In this document: in pieces, positions 1 to 7,247 of the stretch | How positions within the stretch are numbered: the stretch's first letter is position 1 | How the letters are laid out: each line of letters starts with the position of its first letter | Virus record (IMG/VR): IMGVR_UViG_3300034418_012413 | Coordinates: 1-24,700 of that record | From: a virus | Direction: 5' to 3' (one strand) | DNA: 24,700 bases | Translations under genes and position numbers: made by a program | The notes under the pieces: model-generated | The model's database searches: none | What the model was told of the DNA's origin: nothing | What the model saw: the letters and a program-made list of their open reading frames with translations, nothing else

Positions 1-404
1 ATTACTTGCCCATCTTTACCTGCAATATAACCGATATGAACTACACCTCCAATTGTTTGGTGGTGGTGTGAACACATTGAGGTAAGTGGAATATTACGTT
101 CAATAATCACACCATCATATCCATCTGAGGGAAATGAGGTAATAGGTGACATTGCTGTATAACGACCTTCCCACAAATCATACACATATGCTTTAGCTAC
201 GCGACGAGGTGTTTCCATTGAATTTGGATCATTTCTCCAATCACATTTTAGAGCATCTAAAAATTTACCAAAAGCATATTCTGCTTTATCAATCATTTCC
301 TCTTTTTCTTTATCATTAAGGGGAAAACCAGGTGCAACTCCATTAGCGAAACCTTCTTGTACTACCTCAAGTTCTTCGTGTATTTTTCTACGTTTATTTT
401 CCAT
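1..404 (-). CDS. folE: GTP cyclohydrolase I (partial, C-terminus beyond left edge)
   Basis: The ATG is at 404 and about 134 codons are visible; the C-terminal third is outside the window. FolE converts GTP to dihydroneopterin triphosphate, the first step toward folate and toward preQ0. The zinc-site motif TSMCSHHHQTIGG (Cys111, His113/114) matches the family CEHH motif, and METPRRVAKAY matches the conserved TPxRVAKA segment. With queD, queE and queC on the same strand, the role is most likely 7-deazaguanine synthesis for DNA modification. It is the most downstream visible gene of the block. Confidence 0.93.
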   Translation of the reverse strand, partial: MENKRRKIHEELEVVQEGFANGVAPGFPLNDKEKEEMIDKAEYAFGKFLDALKCDWRNDPNSMETPRRVAKAYVYDLWEGRYTAMSPITSFPSDGYDGVIIERNIPLTSMCSHHHQTIGGVVHIGYIAGKDGQV

Positions 405-443
405 GTATAAATTTTTATGTTTGTATAAATAAAATAAATAATT

Positions 444-950
444 TTAGAGAGCCCAAATTGAGTTGAGATTTCTACTATATCCTTTATCATCATCGCACCC
501 CATCCCTACAATCCATTCATCTTTAATAGTAAAAGCATGATATGAAGGTACTGGGGTAACATCTTTAGATTCACGTTTAACTAAAGTGATGATTGAAATT
601 GAGGCTGGATGTTTAACTTCTAAATATTCAATTACTGCGTTCATTGTATTACCAGTATCGTAAATATCATCAACAATATAAACATGCTTGCCTTTAATGG
701 GTGTCTCTAAGTCTTTGGTGATTTGGATGTCACCTTGTTTTCTTTTGCTTATATACGATTTAACACGCATAAAATCGCATTCTATATCGATACTCATATT
801 ACGTACAAAATCAGCATAAAACATAAAACAACCATTAAGTAAACCTACCATTACAACAGGTGTTTTATCTCCTCTATGGTTATCACTGATTTGTTTAGCT
901 AAGATTTTGGTTTGAATATTAATGTCTTTAGCTTTAATTAATTCTGTCAT
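444..950 (-). CDS. hpt: Hypoxanthine/guanine phosphoribosyltransferase
   Basis: This 168-residue protein is a complete type I phosphoribosyltransferase. The PRPP-binding motif VYIVDDIYDTGNT lies at residues 90-102, and VGLLNGCFMFYADFVR is the usual HPRT N-terminal segment. It would salvage hypoxanthine or guanine with PRPP to give IMP or GMP. Its start overlaps the stop of the thioesterase gene by 4 bases (ATGA), indicating translational coupling. The base used is not shown by the sequence. Lying next to folE, it may raise the guanine nucleotide pool feeding deazaguanine synthesis (inference). Confidence 0.85.
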   Translation of the reverse strand: MTELIKAKDINIQTKILAKQISDNHRGDKTPVVMVGLLNGCFMFYADFVRNMSIDIECDFMRVKSYISKRKQGDIQITKDLETPIKGKHVYIVDDIYDTGNTMNAVIEYLEVKHPASISIITLVKRESKDVTPVPSYHAFTIKDEWIVGMGCDDDKGYSRNLNSIWAL

Positions 951-1330
951 TCAAATTTATTTTTTACTCTTTCTGCAATTGGGATTGGATCTCCATTTTC
1001 ATCAATCCTTACAAATTTAATTTTTGTTGATAATATAACATTTTGAGAACCCGAATACACATTATGTGCTCGAGCTTCTAAATAAAGTGTTAATGAAGTA
1101 TTACCCATAGAATCAATACCCCCGTAAATTTTAATCAATTGACCTTCTTTAGCTGGTTTTTTAAAAATACATTCATCTATTTTAATTGTAACCATTCTTG
1201 GAGTATCGGCTACTTCCATGGCCATAGCAGCACCAGCAGCATCTAACCAAGATAAAAGTTTTCCGCCAAATAAATTGGCATGGAAACCTAAGTCTGATTT
1301 CTTAATTGGGTGAGTACTAATTAATTGCAT
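947..1330 (-). CDS. Acyl-CoA thioesterase-like hotdog protein
   Basis: This 127-residue single hotdog-fold protein has HANLFGGKLLSWLDAAGA near the N-terminus, which matches the H-x-N-x-x-G-G-x-L-x-x-W-x-D signature of YciA/BACH-type acyl-CoA thioesterases. Asp in that motif is the usual catalytic residue. The strands that follow (MVTIKIDECIFKKP, then IKFVRIDENG) fit the fold. The start shares one base with the stop of the nuclease gene (TAATG), and its stop overlaps hpt. Its use to a phage is unclear; host lipid or CoA metabolism is a guess. Confidence 0.78.
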   Translation of the reverse strand: MQLISTHPIKKSDLGFHANLFGGKLLSWLDAAGAAMAMEVADTPRMVTIKIDECIFKKPAKEGQLIKIYGGIDSMGNTSLTLYLEARAHNVYSGSQNVILSTKIKFVRIDENGDPIPIAERVKNKFE

Positions 1331-1683
1331 TATCTTTTTTCCCCATAATATTCTACGGCATATCCCTCAGCTATGAGTTGGTTGTTTACACTATCTGAGT
1401 TTTCAGTAAGAAAAATTTCTCCTAAACAACGACCATATTTTCCAATTCCATGAGATACTAAAATAAATTTTCCTTCATTTTCTAGTTCCAAAATTTCGGC
1501 TAATCTATCTTTTGCAGCTAAACCTCGTGCTTTTTCCTCTAAATCTTTGGTACGAGATTCAGGTGTATTTATACCATACATTCGAATGTTAACTTTTTTC
1601 CAAGTATCAAATCCTAAATCTACCAAAGCAACGATGGAATCACCATCAATTATTCTCTCTAATTTTGCGTTGTAAGTATACAT
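1330..1683 (-). CDS. Staphylococcal nuclease-like (SNc/TNase) endonuclease
   Basis: This 117-residue protein has the TNase core: RIIDGDSI at residues 10-17 (Ca-binding Asp), IRMYGINTPESR (the R-x-x-G-I-x-T-P-E catalytic segment with Arg and Glu), and GKYGRCLGEI (the second catalytic Arg region). The family cleaves DNA and RNA in a calcium-dependent way. No signal peptide is seen, so action inside the host is likely, for example host DNA breakdown (inference). The ATG directly abuts the TAA of the upstream small gene. Confidence 0.87.
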   Translation of the reverse strand: MYTYNAKLERIIDGDSIVALVDLGFDTWKKVNIRMYGINTPESRTKDLEEKARGLAAKDRLAEILELENEGKFILVSHGIGKYGRCLGEIFLTENSDSVNNQLIAEGYAVEYYGEKR

Positions 1684-1857
1684 TTAACCAATTTTTTTTA
1701 CTTCGTAAATACTATTGTGAGTTGTGTTTGCTTGGAACAAATCAGCAAAATATTTTGCATCATCATAGTTATCCCATTCAATAGGTATCCCTTCAGAATC
1801 ATTAACTATAATATGATGTTTCATATTTTGGGATTTTTTTAAAATTACATAAGCCAT
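1684..1857 (-). CDS. Small conserved-looking phage protein, 57 aa, unknown function
   Basis: An open frame runs from ATG at 1857 to TAA at 1684-1686, with the TAA directly followed by the ATG of the nuclease gene. The translation begins MAYVILKKSQNMKHH and ends HNSIYEVKKIG. It is mixed in charge, with no membrane segment, and may be a small alpha/beta domain. It fills the gap between queE and the nuclease gene with operon-like spacing, which is the main support that it is real. Confidence 0.68.
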   Translation of the reverse strand: MAYVILKKSQNMKHHIIVNDSEGIPIEWDNYDDAKYFADLFQANTTHNSIYEVKKIG

Positions 1858-1878
1858 TTGCAGTTTATTTAAATAACA

Positions 1879-2742
1879 TTAAACACATCTTTCGGTACCA
1901 AAAGCCATTATATGGGCTCTACCTGTAAATTTATATCCTTTATCTCTACACATATTCATCACTACAGGATAAGATTCAAACAATGCAGGTCTATCATCAC
2001 CTGCAGGCATACACCATATTTTGGATTTAACATATTTTTCAATTGTTTTTCTATCAAAAGGATCATCTCCAAAGGCACTAGCACCAAATTCTCTTTCAAC
2101 TAAAGCATCTATCAATATTTCTACAAAACTTTCCACTTCAGGCAAAACTGCCAAATCCTTATCTATAACAGGTTTAATATGAAAATCACTATGGTACATA
2201 ATTGAATCAGCAATAGCATCAACATTTAACCTTAAACGGTTGTGTATTTCAATCATCTTTTCATCAACAACTTTTCCATTTGGGGTTAATGTTCCAACAA
2301 CAGGTACACTATTGCTGAATTTAGGGGAAATGGACAATAGATTAATTGGATAATCTGTGTTTAGAAAATGTGAACCTTCAGTTTCAATGGTAATAAAAAT
2401 ACCTCTTTCATTAGCAAAATGGGTTAATTCATTTACCAATGCAGAGTGCATTGTTGGAGAACCCCCAGTAAGCATCATTTCTGAAATATGAGGGTTTTCA
2501 TCGTACATTTTAACAATATCATTAAAGTTGAATGTACCTTTTTCTGGGTGAATAGAAGTATACCAACTATCACACCACCCACCTTCACCAAAATAGCATC
2601 TATGGGTACAACCTGTTGTTCGAATAACTATTGTAGGATAACCTTGTCTACTCCCTTCAGATTGAACAGCTGTATAAACTTCTAGAACTGGAAGGGTTTT
2701 ATTGTAATCCTCAATTCGTTTTAGTGGTTTTAAATTTGACAT
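1879..2742 (-). CDS. queE: 7-carboxy-7-deazaguanine synthase (radical SAM)
   Basis: This 287-residue protein converts 6-carboxytetrahydropterin to 7-carboxy-7-deazaguanine. VLEVYTAVQSEGSRQGYP is the QueE N-terminal signature, and MMLTGGSPTMH is the SAM-binding GGSP motif. The iron-sulfur cysteines are Cys45, Cys49 and Cys57, giving a C-x3-C-x7-C pattern in place of the radical SAM C-x3-C-x2-C. At 287 residues it is longer than the roughly 220-250 usual for bacterial QueE. It lies 2 bases downstream of queD in the same run. Confidence 0.92.
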   Translation of the reverse strand: MSNLKPLKRIEDYNKTLPVLEVYTAVQSEGSRQGYPTIVIRTTGCTHRCYFGEGGWCDSWYTSIHPEKGTFNFNDIVKMYDENPHISEMMLTGGSPTMHSALVNELTHFANERGIFITIETEGSHFLNTDYPINLLSISPKFSNSVPVVGTLTPNGKVVDEKMIEIHNRLRLNVDAIADSIMYHSDFHIKPVIDKDLAVLPEVESFVEILIDALVEREFGASAFGDDPFDRKTIEKYVKSKIWCMPAGDDRPALFESYPVVMNMCRDKGYKFTGRAHIMAFGTERCV

Positions 2743-2744
2743 TT

Positions 2745-3209
2745 TTATTCGCTATAAATTGCACTATTTTTTCCATGTTCCATAAACTCAACTTTTACTA
2801 CCCTTACACGATTAGAGGTTTCTTCTTGAACAAAGGTGTTAAGTTTTTCATAGATAAATTTAGCAAATTGTTCTGCTCCAACTGCTGGGATAACTCGGGT
2901 TTGGGTAAGACCATGAGTATCCATTGCTATAAATCCATCTACATAGGGATCATCTTCAGCAACTACTAAAGTATGATCAAACATATAATCCATCCAAGCT
3001 TTAGGAGACATACCATCGATAGTACCTTTGGCGCGTTTCATACCACCAAAATCCCAAACCCAGTTTTTTTCATCAAGTTCACCTTCAAACCATACTTTAA
3101 AACTTACTCCATATCCGTGAAGGTATTTGCAATGAGTTTCTTCTGCTTTCCATTGACGGAATACACAACTGAATCCATCAAATACTTTTGTTGATTGAAA
3201 TTTAGGCAT
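2745..3209 (-). CDS. queD: 6-carboxytetrahydropterin synthase-like (PTPS fold)
   Basis: This 154-residue protein resembles QueD, which makes 6-carboxytetrahydropterin from dihydroneopterin triphosphate. The segment C27-K-Y-L-H31-G aligns with the catalytic Cys and HGH motif of E. coli QueD. Asp78-His79 (MFDHTL) and a Glu near VEFMEHGK match the other catalytic positions. Two zinc-ligand histidines appear replaced: the FxAAH position reads CVFR, and HGH reads HGY. The start overlaps the thioredoxin stop by 8 bases. Its setting between queE and queC supports the function despite the altered site. Confidence 0.87.
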   Translation of the reverse strand: MPKFQSTKVFDGFSCVFRQWKAEETHCKYLHGYGVSFKVWFEGELDEKNWVWDFGGMKRAKGTIDGMSPKAWMDYMFDHTLVVAEDDPYVDGFIAMDTHGLTQTRVIPAVGAEQFAKFIYEKLNTFVQEETSNRVRVVKVEFMEHGKNSAIYSE

Positions 3210-3459
3210 TGTTAAAATTGTTATATTGTTCTATTAATAATTGACCATCTTTTACTCCAATGTGTCGAGTATATTCTTTACCCATGTTATCTACAAGAAT
3301 TACTGTAGGTACACTACGAACAGAGTATTGCATAACCAATTGTTGGTTTTCATCTACGTTGATTTTTTGGACTGGGATTGTTTGACTTACACGTTCCATA
3401 ATAGGACCATATTGTCTACAAGGTACGCACCAAGGGGCGCTAAAATACAAATATTTCAT
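3202..3459 (-). CDS. Thioredoxin-like protein
   Basis: This 85-residue protein has the active site APWCVPC (Cys11, Cys14) and SVPTVILVDN with the conserved cis-proline. The fold is short compared with E. coli thioredoxin (about 108) and resembles phage thioredoxins and glutaredoxins. The likely job is to supply electrons to the ribonucleotide reductase encoded at 21744-24445. It overlaps both neighbours by 4-8 bases. Confidence 0.88.
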   Translation of the reverse strand: MKYLYFSAPWCVPCRQYGPIMERVSQTIPVQKINVDENQQLVMQYSVRSVPTVILVDNMGKEYTRHIGVKDGQLLIEQYNNFNNA

Positions 3460-3662
3460 AATTCTGATTCTTTTATTAATTCATTTCCTTCCATTCTCAT
3501 TAAATAAGTGGTATTTGAAAGGTATAAAGGTTTTGCTTTAGACCAATCATCTGAGTATTGAAAACTCCCACCTTTCATTCCTATATAAACTTCACCATTT
3601 TGATTGACAACAATATATCTATCAGGTGAAGGAGTTGATTTTCTATAGGTACGCTTTCTCAT
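3456..3662 (-). CDS. Hypothetical phage protein, 68 aa
   Basis: This short basic-to-neutral protein starts MRKRTYRKSTPSPDRY and contains VVNQNGEVYIGMKGG, which looks like a small beta-rich segment. I do not recognise a family. Its start overlaps the preceding gene's stop by 4 bases, and its own stop overlaps the thioredoxin start by 4 bases, so it is a true member of the run. Confidence 0.7.
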   Translation of the reverse strand: MRKRTYRKSTPSPDRYIVVNQNGEVYIGMKGGSFQYSDDWSKAKPLYLSNTTYLMRMEGNELIKESEL

Positions 3663-3961
3663 ACTAGTTCTTCTACTATTCCAATTATTTCGCTAAATAT
3701 AAGAACAATAGTTGCAGCTACCAAATTGAATGGGATAAGAGCGTATCCTAAGATACGCACACCCGATTTAATAAAACTTACATAACGGTGCCATTTTTGA
3801 TTAGGCATGTATTTTTTAATTTCAGTATTCAATTTGATATCTTTAGTATTTCTTATTTTACCATACAATTCTGGGTTATGGATACTATCATTGTAGTTGT
3901 ATTTATCATCTTTGTAAATACCTCTACGTGCTTCAGTTATTCCATCACTCATGGTTAGCAA
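3659..3961 (-). CDS. Hypothetical membrane-anchored phage protein, 100 aa
   Basis: The N-terminal part is hydrophilic. A hydrophobic stretch near residues 70-97 (ILGYALIPFNLVAATIVLIF) is a likely single C-terminal membrane segment. Met4 (position 3952) is an alternative start, giving MSDGITEARRG. From memory, related proteins with KKYMPNQKWHRYVSFIKSG occur in marine T4-like phages; this was not checked. The start overlaps the 3' end of queC. No function is assigned. Confidence 0.7.
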   Translation of the reverse strand: MLTMSDGITEARRGIYKDDKYNYNDSIHNPELYGKIRNTKDIKLNTEIKKYMPNQKWHRYVSFIKSGVRILGYALIPFNLVAATIVLIFSEIIGIVEELV

Positions 3962-4805
3962 GAATTTGTTCTACATGAGCACGTGCTACTTCCCAACTAA
4001 CTTCACCTGTTTCATCTTCATACTGTACTGGATCAGGGCGACCTAAAGCAATAAAAGCTTCAATACGTTCAACTGAAGATGCTGATTTGTAATCTGAATT
4101 ACCTGATGGGTAAGGTTTGTATGATGTATTAGTTCTTTTATAAACTTCATCAAAATCAAGATTTAAACTATTGCATAATGTTTCTCCATCTTGAAGGATA
4201 GTAAATTTATTACCATGTAAATAAGGAGTATAAACAAATACTCTTTCAGAACCCCAGTTACCAGAACGAAATGCTTCAAAATCCAAATCACGGAATTCTT
4301 GACGACAATCTGGGTAAATTGCATGGTCACCTGCATGGATTCCCATCGCAATTACCGTGTTTTCTTCCGTCTTATCCGCAATTGAAAGTGCTACTGCCTG
4401 AGTAATGGAAGCAAAGATTTTGTTGCGGTTAGGAACAACTGTAGCTTTCATATTTTCTTCAGCATAGTGTCCTTCAGGTACTTCATCTCCACCTTCTACT
4501 AAAGCAGAATTTAATAGATCAGTTAAACCATCAAGTTTAATTACTCGATAGTTGACAGGATAGTATGGAGCTTTTTGTCCATCTTCTGCTGCTTTGTTTT
4601 CAAGTCCATTAATATAATCTACTAATGATTGAGCTCTTTCAAGTTCTACTCTATGCTTTTGACCATAATCAAAACTTAAAGCAGTTACTGTTTCGAATTC
4701 TTTTAAACATTTTAACAACACAGTAGTAGAATCCATACCACCTGAAAGTGATACTACTGCATGTTTTGCATTCATTTTACCTAATTGGTCTTCTGTAAAT
4801 AACAT
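3945..4805 (-). CDS. queC: 7-cyano-7-deazaguanine (preQ0) synthase-like, zinc cysteines absent
   Basis: QueC turns 7-carboxy-7-deazaguanine into preQ0 using ATP and ammonia, through an amide intermediate. The pyrophosphatase loop SGGMDSTT is at residues 21-28, ALSFDYGQKHRVEL follows, and VVPNRNKIF is the conserved central motif. At 286 residues it is longer than the usual ~230. The C-terminal zinc site, normally four cysteines, reads Ser228, Asp238, Ser241 and Ser244 before the conserved R-x-E-AF (Arg247), so no cysteine remains there. It is the first gene of the folE-to-queC run, after a 53-base gap with no promoter that I can recognise. Confidence 0.9.
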   Translation of the reverse strand: MLFTEDQLGKMNAKHAVVSLSGGMDSTTVLLKCLKEFETVTALSFDYGQKHRVELERAQSLVDYINGLENKAAEDGQKAPYYPVNYRVIKLDGLTDLLNSALVEGGDEVPEGHYAEENMKATVVPNRNKIFASITQAVALSIADKTEENTVIAMGIHAGDHAIYPDCRQEFRDLDFEAFRSGNWGSERVFVYTPYLHGNKFTILQDGETLCNSLNLDFDEVYKRTNTSYKPYPSGNSDYKSASSVERIEAFIALGRPDPVQYEDETGEVSWEVARAHVEQILANHE

Positions 4806-4858
4806 AATTTTATTTTTTTTAATTTGCCAGGTATGTTTGAGGATATAGGCTAATCCTT

Positions 4859-5074
4859 TTATCTTACTAAACTATAAATTTCATCGGGACGTTTCACAGA
4901 TATAATATCGTTACCAATTTTACACTTTCCACCCTGTTTTAAAATTTTTCTCACAGTTTGTTCTTCTTTTTCACTCCACATTTCACTTAATGTGATAAGT
5001 TCTTCTTTTGTGGTGGATTGACCATTTAGTAAAATATTTTCTAGGCCACGTATTGATTGTTTTTTTAATGTCAT
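4859..5074 (-). CDS. Hypothetical protein, 71 aa
   Basis: This small charged, helical protein starts MTLKKQSIRGLENILLNG and contains SEMWSEKEEQTVRKILKQGG. There is no membrane segment or motif that I recognise. Its start overlaps the upstream gene by 4 bases (ATGA). It is the last gene before the 53-base gap that precedes queC. Confidence 0.65.
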   Translation of the reverse strand: MTLKKQSIRGLENILLNGQSTTKEELITLSEMWSEKEEQTVRKILKQGGKCKIGNDIISVKRPDEIYSLVR

Positions 5075-5523
5075 AGTTCTAGTTCTTCAAATGCAGGTTC
5101 AACTTCTTCATCCCAATAATATTCGTTATCCCAATCCACCTCAACATCAGTTTCTGCTATATCCCACATTTCAGGGCTATTGCATTGGAAAATACCAATT
5201 GGGGAAAAATTTTCATCCCAATACCTACCATTAGCCCAAGCATGAGGGTCATGTTGTTGAAGTTGAGCTACCATATTTTTAACCATTTCGTTTGGGGGAT
5301 ACCAAGCTGATTCAAATGATAAAAAATATTCGTGTTCATCCTCTCTTCCCCAATCATATCTAATCAACCACTTTGAACCAATTTTATCAATCAAATTGTT
5401 TCCTTTAGAACTAAATTGACCAATATAGTCATCTGTATCAAAATTTTGTGTTAACTTTTCAAACCAGTCGATAGTAGATTGGTTGGCGTGAAGGTGAATT
5501 TCTGTTCTACAAGTATTTGCCAT
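5071..5523 (-). CDS. Api92/DUF1281-like phage protein
   Basis: This 150-residue acidic protein starts MANTCRTEIHLHANQ and has LSFESAWYPPNEMVKNM. That arrangement resembles Api92-like (ferredoxin-like fold) phage proteins, in which a W-x-P-P-x-E segment follows a strand. The C-terminus is strongly acidic (DEEVEPAFEELEL). The similarity is from memory of the family and was not tested. Function is unknown. It overlaps both neighbours by 1-4 bases. Confidence 0.7.
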   Translation of the reverse strand: MANTCRTEIHLHANQSTIDWFEKLTQNFDTDDYIGQFSSKGNNLIDKIGSKWLIRYDWGREDEHEYFLSFESAWYPPNEMVKNMVAQLQQHDPHAWANGRYWDENFSPIGIFQCNSPEMWDIAETDVEVDWDNEYYWDEEVEPAFEELEL

Positions 5524-5714
5524 TATTTTTTAAAATATTCATTTAAAAAAGATTCAGGATACATCATTATTTTTCCTGTGTATTTGGGGTTTGAAATTTC
5601 TTTAGTTTGAAATCCTACTTTTGCTTTCAAAGCTGCTTCAGCTACTTGTTTACCTAATTCACCTCCAGCCGGGCGGCCTAGAAAATCATATAAACTCATC
5701 ATTTTATTTTTCAT
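5523..5714 (-). CDS. Hypothetical phage protein, 63 aa
   Basis: The protein starts MKNKMMSLYDFLGRPAGGELG and ends YPESFLNEYFKK. Met5 or Met6 could be the true start, since SLYDFLGRPAG looks like the beginning of a conserved domain. I recall similar small proteins in marine T4-like phages but cannot name a function. It sits directly after the DpdA-like gene (1-base gap) and overlaps the next gene by 1 base. Confidence 0.7.
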   Translation of the reverse strand: MKNKMMSLYDFLGRPAGGELGKQVAEAALKAKVGFQTKEISNPKYTGKIMMYPESFLNEYFKK

Positions 5715-5715
5715 A

Positions 5716-6504
5716 TTATAAATTATTTATTTCACGAAATTTACTAACATTATAAGCCAAACAATCATAATTTATTTCATGTTCTGATTTGTAGAAATGG
5801 TTATTCATATTGGCCATTGGTTTAGTATCTAAACCAGCATCAAGATAGTAGATATTTTCTAAAGCAGCCATTATCGGATTAGAAGTATCAATAGATTCAA
5901 TACAATTATACCCTCTATACCACCCAAATTCTTGAGGCACAGCACATCCCAATAAATGTATTCGGTCATTATCTCCAATAATCTTCATTTTATATAAAGC
6001 TGAAATTACAGATAAACGACCCAATGCTTTTCCTAGGTCTTTGTTAGGGTGAGGAACTATATCATTGTAATATGATGCTCCATATGAAAAAGCAATTTTT
6101 TTATATCCTAAATCTTTATAGGTTTGATAACAAGTAGCAGCCTCGTGGATTGTTTGAGCTTGAACCACTACCACCTTTTCCACTCCTTCAGGCAATTCAA
6201 TATTAACCCATTTTCGAGCATTGACTACAGAGGCATCTCTATTTTCCCAAACATCAGGAACAATGAATTCATTGGGTTTTAATTCTTGAATCCAATATAA
6301 CAAATCTTCAGTGTTATATGCTTTTCCTAATTCGTGAAGTGAATTATCCATAATAATATAACGACCTTTAGCCTTTGCTTCACGAAAGTATTTTTCATAA
6401 GCAGGTTCCCTATCTAATAAATGAGGTAAACAATAGTCATAGTCGTTAAACTTTTCACTATCACCTAACAAACATAAGGGGGTTTCATGACTTACTTTTA
6501 CCAT
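5716..6504 (-). CDS. dpdA: DpdA-like 7-deazaguanine DNA transglycosylase (TGT family)
   Basis: This 262-residue TIM-barrel-like protein resembles phage homologues of tRNA-guanine transglycosylase. IIMDNSLHELG has Asp53, IVPDVW has Asp84, IHLLGCAVPQEFGW is the loop near the substrate, and ESIDTSNP has Asp206 at the position expected for the nucleophile. The canonical TGT zinc motif (C-x-C-x2-C) is absent, as in DpdA proteins. It would exchange guanine in DNA for preQ0 or a related base. The setting just upstream of a complete preQ0 pathway is strong support. A promoter sits 17-49 bases before its ATG, and the leader AAGAGTTATG matches other promoter cassettes here. Confidence 0.8.
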   Translation of the reverse strand: MVKVSHETPLCLLGDSEKFNDYDYCLPHLLDREPAYEKYFREAKAKGRYIIMDNSLHELGKAYNTEDLLYWIQELKPNEFIVPDVWENRDASVVNARKWVNIELPEGVEKVVVVQAQTIHEAATCYQTYKDLGYKKIAFSYGASYYNDIVPHPNKDLGKALGRLSVISALYKMKIIGDNDRIHLLGCAVPQEFGWYRGYNCIESIDTSNPIMAALENIYYLDAGLDTKPMANMNNHFYKSEHEINYDCLAYNVSKFREINNL

Positions 6505-6634
6505 AACTCTTAAATTTGTAATAAATATAATTTAAAGCTGGGGGTAATCCAACCCCACTCAAAAGAATTGTAAGAAGATTTGGGTGCCAATGTTCACCAC
6601 AGAATCCTAAACTATGTTTAATAATTTCTATCAT
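6485..6634 (-). CDS. Small hydrophobic phage protein, 49 aa
   Basis: ATG at 6634 follows the stop of the AT-hook gene after one base, and the frame ends at TGA 6485-6487, overlapping the DpdA-like gene by 20 bases in another frame. The translation starts MIEIIKHSLGFCGEHWHPN and continues with a hydrophobic stretch (LLTILLSGVGLPPALNYIYY), a probable single membrane span, then a basic tail. The promoter of the DpdA-like gene lies within it. Confidence 0.6.
   Translation of the reverse strand: MIEIIKHSLGFCGEHWHPNLLTILLSGVGLPPALNYIYYKFKSYGKSKS
6521..6553 (-). promoter_or_regulatory. Bacteroidota-type promoter before dpdA-like gene
   Basis: On the minus strand GTTGG is followed 20 bases later by TATATTTAT, the same geometry as the other promoters here. 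The upstream box sits in the loop of an inverted repeat (GGGG-TTGGATTA-CCCC), which could be an operator. Confidence 0.6.
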
Positions 6635-6635
6635 A

Positions 6636-7247
6636 TCACAGTTGAAATATTTCATCTTTACGGGGACGACCTCGTCCTCGTTTAGGTTTATTTATATTAG
6701 GGGTTGGTTTGGGTGTTGATTGTTTTTTAGGAGGACGACCTCTCCTATTTTTTCTATTTTCAGCTGGGGTTTTAGTGAAGAAATTTTCAGCATACTCATA
6801 AAAACTCAAAATATCACCAGACCATCTAAGAAATGCTTCTTCAAGTTCTTCCTTTGTGATTTGATAGGCATCTGTAAATGCATCATATAAAGAAGTCATA
6901 CGTTCATGTTCTTCTTTTTCGTAATCTTCTACCAAACGTTTATATCGAGCTAAATCAACAGCCAGGTTTTCCAATTGTTTTTGATGATCATCTGTTTTGA
7001 GATTGACTTTATCTCGGGCAGTATATAAGGCCAATTGGGATTGCCAAAAGTAAGATGAAGGTTCAAAATCCCCATTCAAAATTCGATCTTTAAGAGGATG
7101 ACGTTTACCAAGTGGTTTTACATTATCTGTATGAGTACGCCACCATCTAAATTGGTTGTAATTGAGTGGTTGGAGTCGGGAAATATGTTTTTCAACAACT
7201 TCACGACTATGTTTAATACAACTCTCCTTAATAAACGGATACATCAT
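6636..7247 (-). CDS. AT-hook-containing DNA-binding protein
   Basis: In this 203-residue protein the last 40 residues carry two AT-hook cores, NRRGRPPKK and KRGRGRPRKD, separated by a Pro/Lys-rich linker (TPKPTPNINKPK). The N-terminal ~150 residues are mostly helical and charged, with DLARYKRLVEDYEKEEHERM likely coiled. AT-hooks bind the minor groove of AT-rich DNA. A role in phage DNA organisation or transcription control is inferred. The start overlaps the upstream gene by 4 bases. Confidence 0.75.
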   Translation of the reverse strand: MMYPFIKESCIKHSREVVEKHISRLQPLNYNQFRWWRTHTDNVKPLGKRHPLKDRILNGDFEPSSYFWQSQLALYTARDKVNLKTDDHQKQLENLAVDLARYKRLVEDYEKEEHERMTSLYDAFTDAYQITKEELEEAFLRWSGDILSFYEYAENFFTKTPAENRKNRRGRPPKKQSTPKPTPNINKPKRGRGRPRKDEIFQL

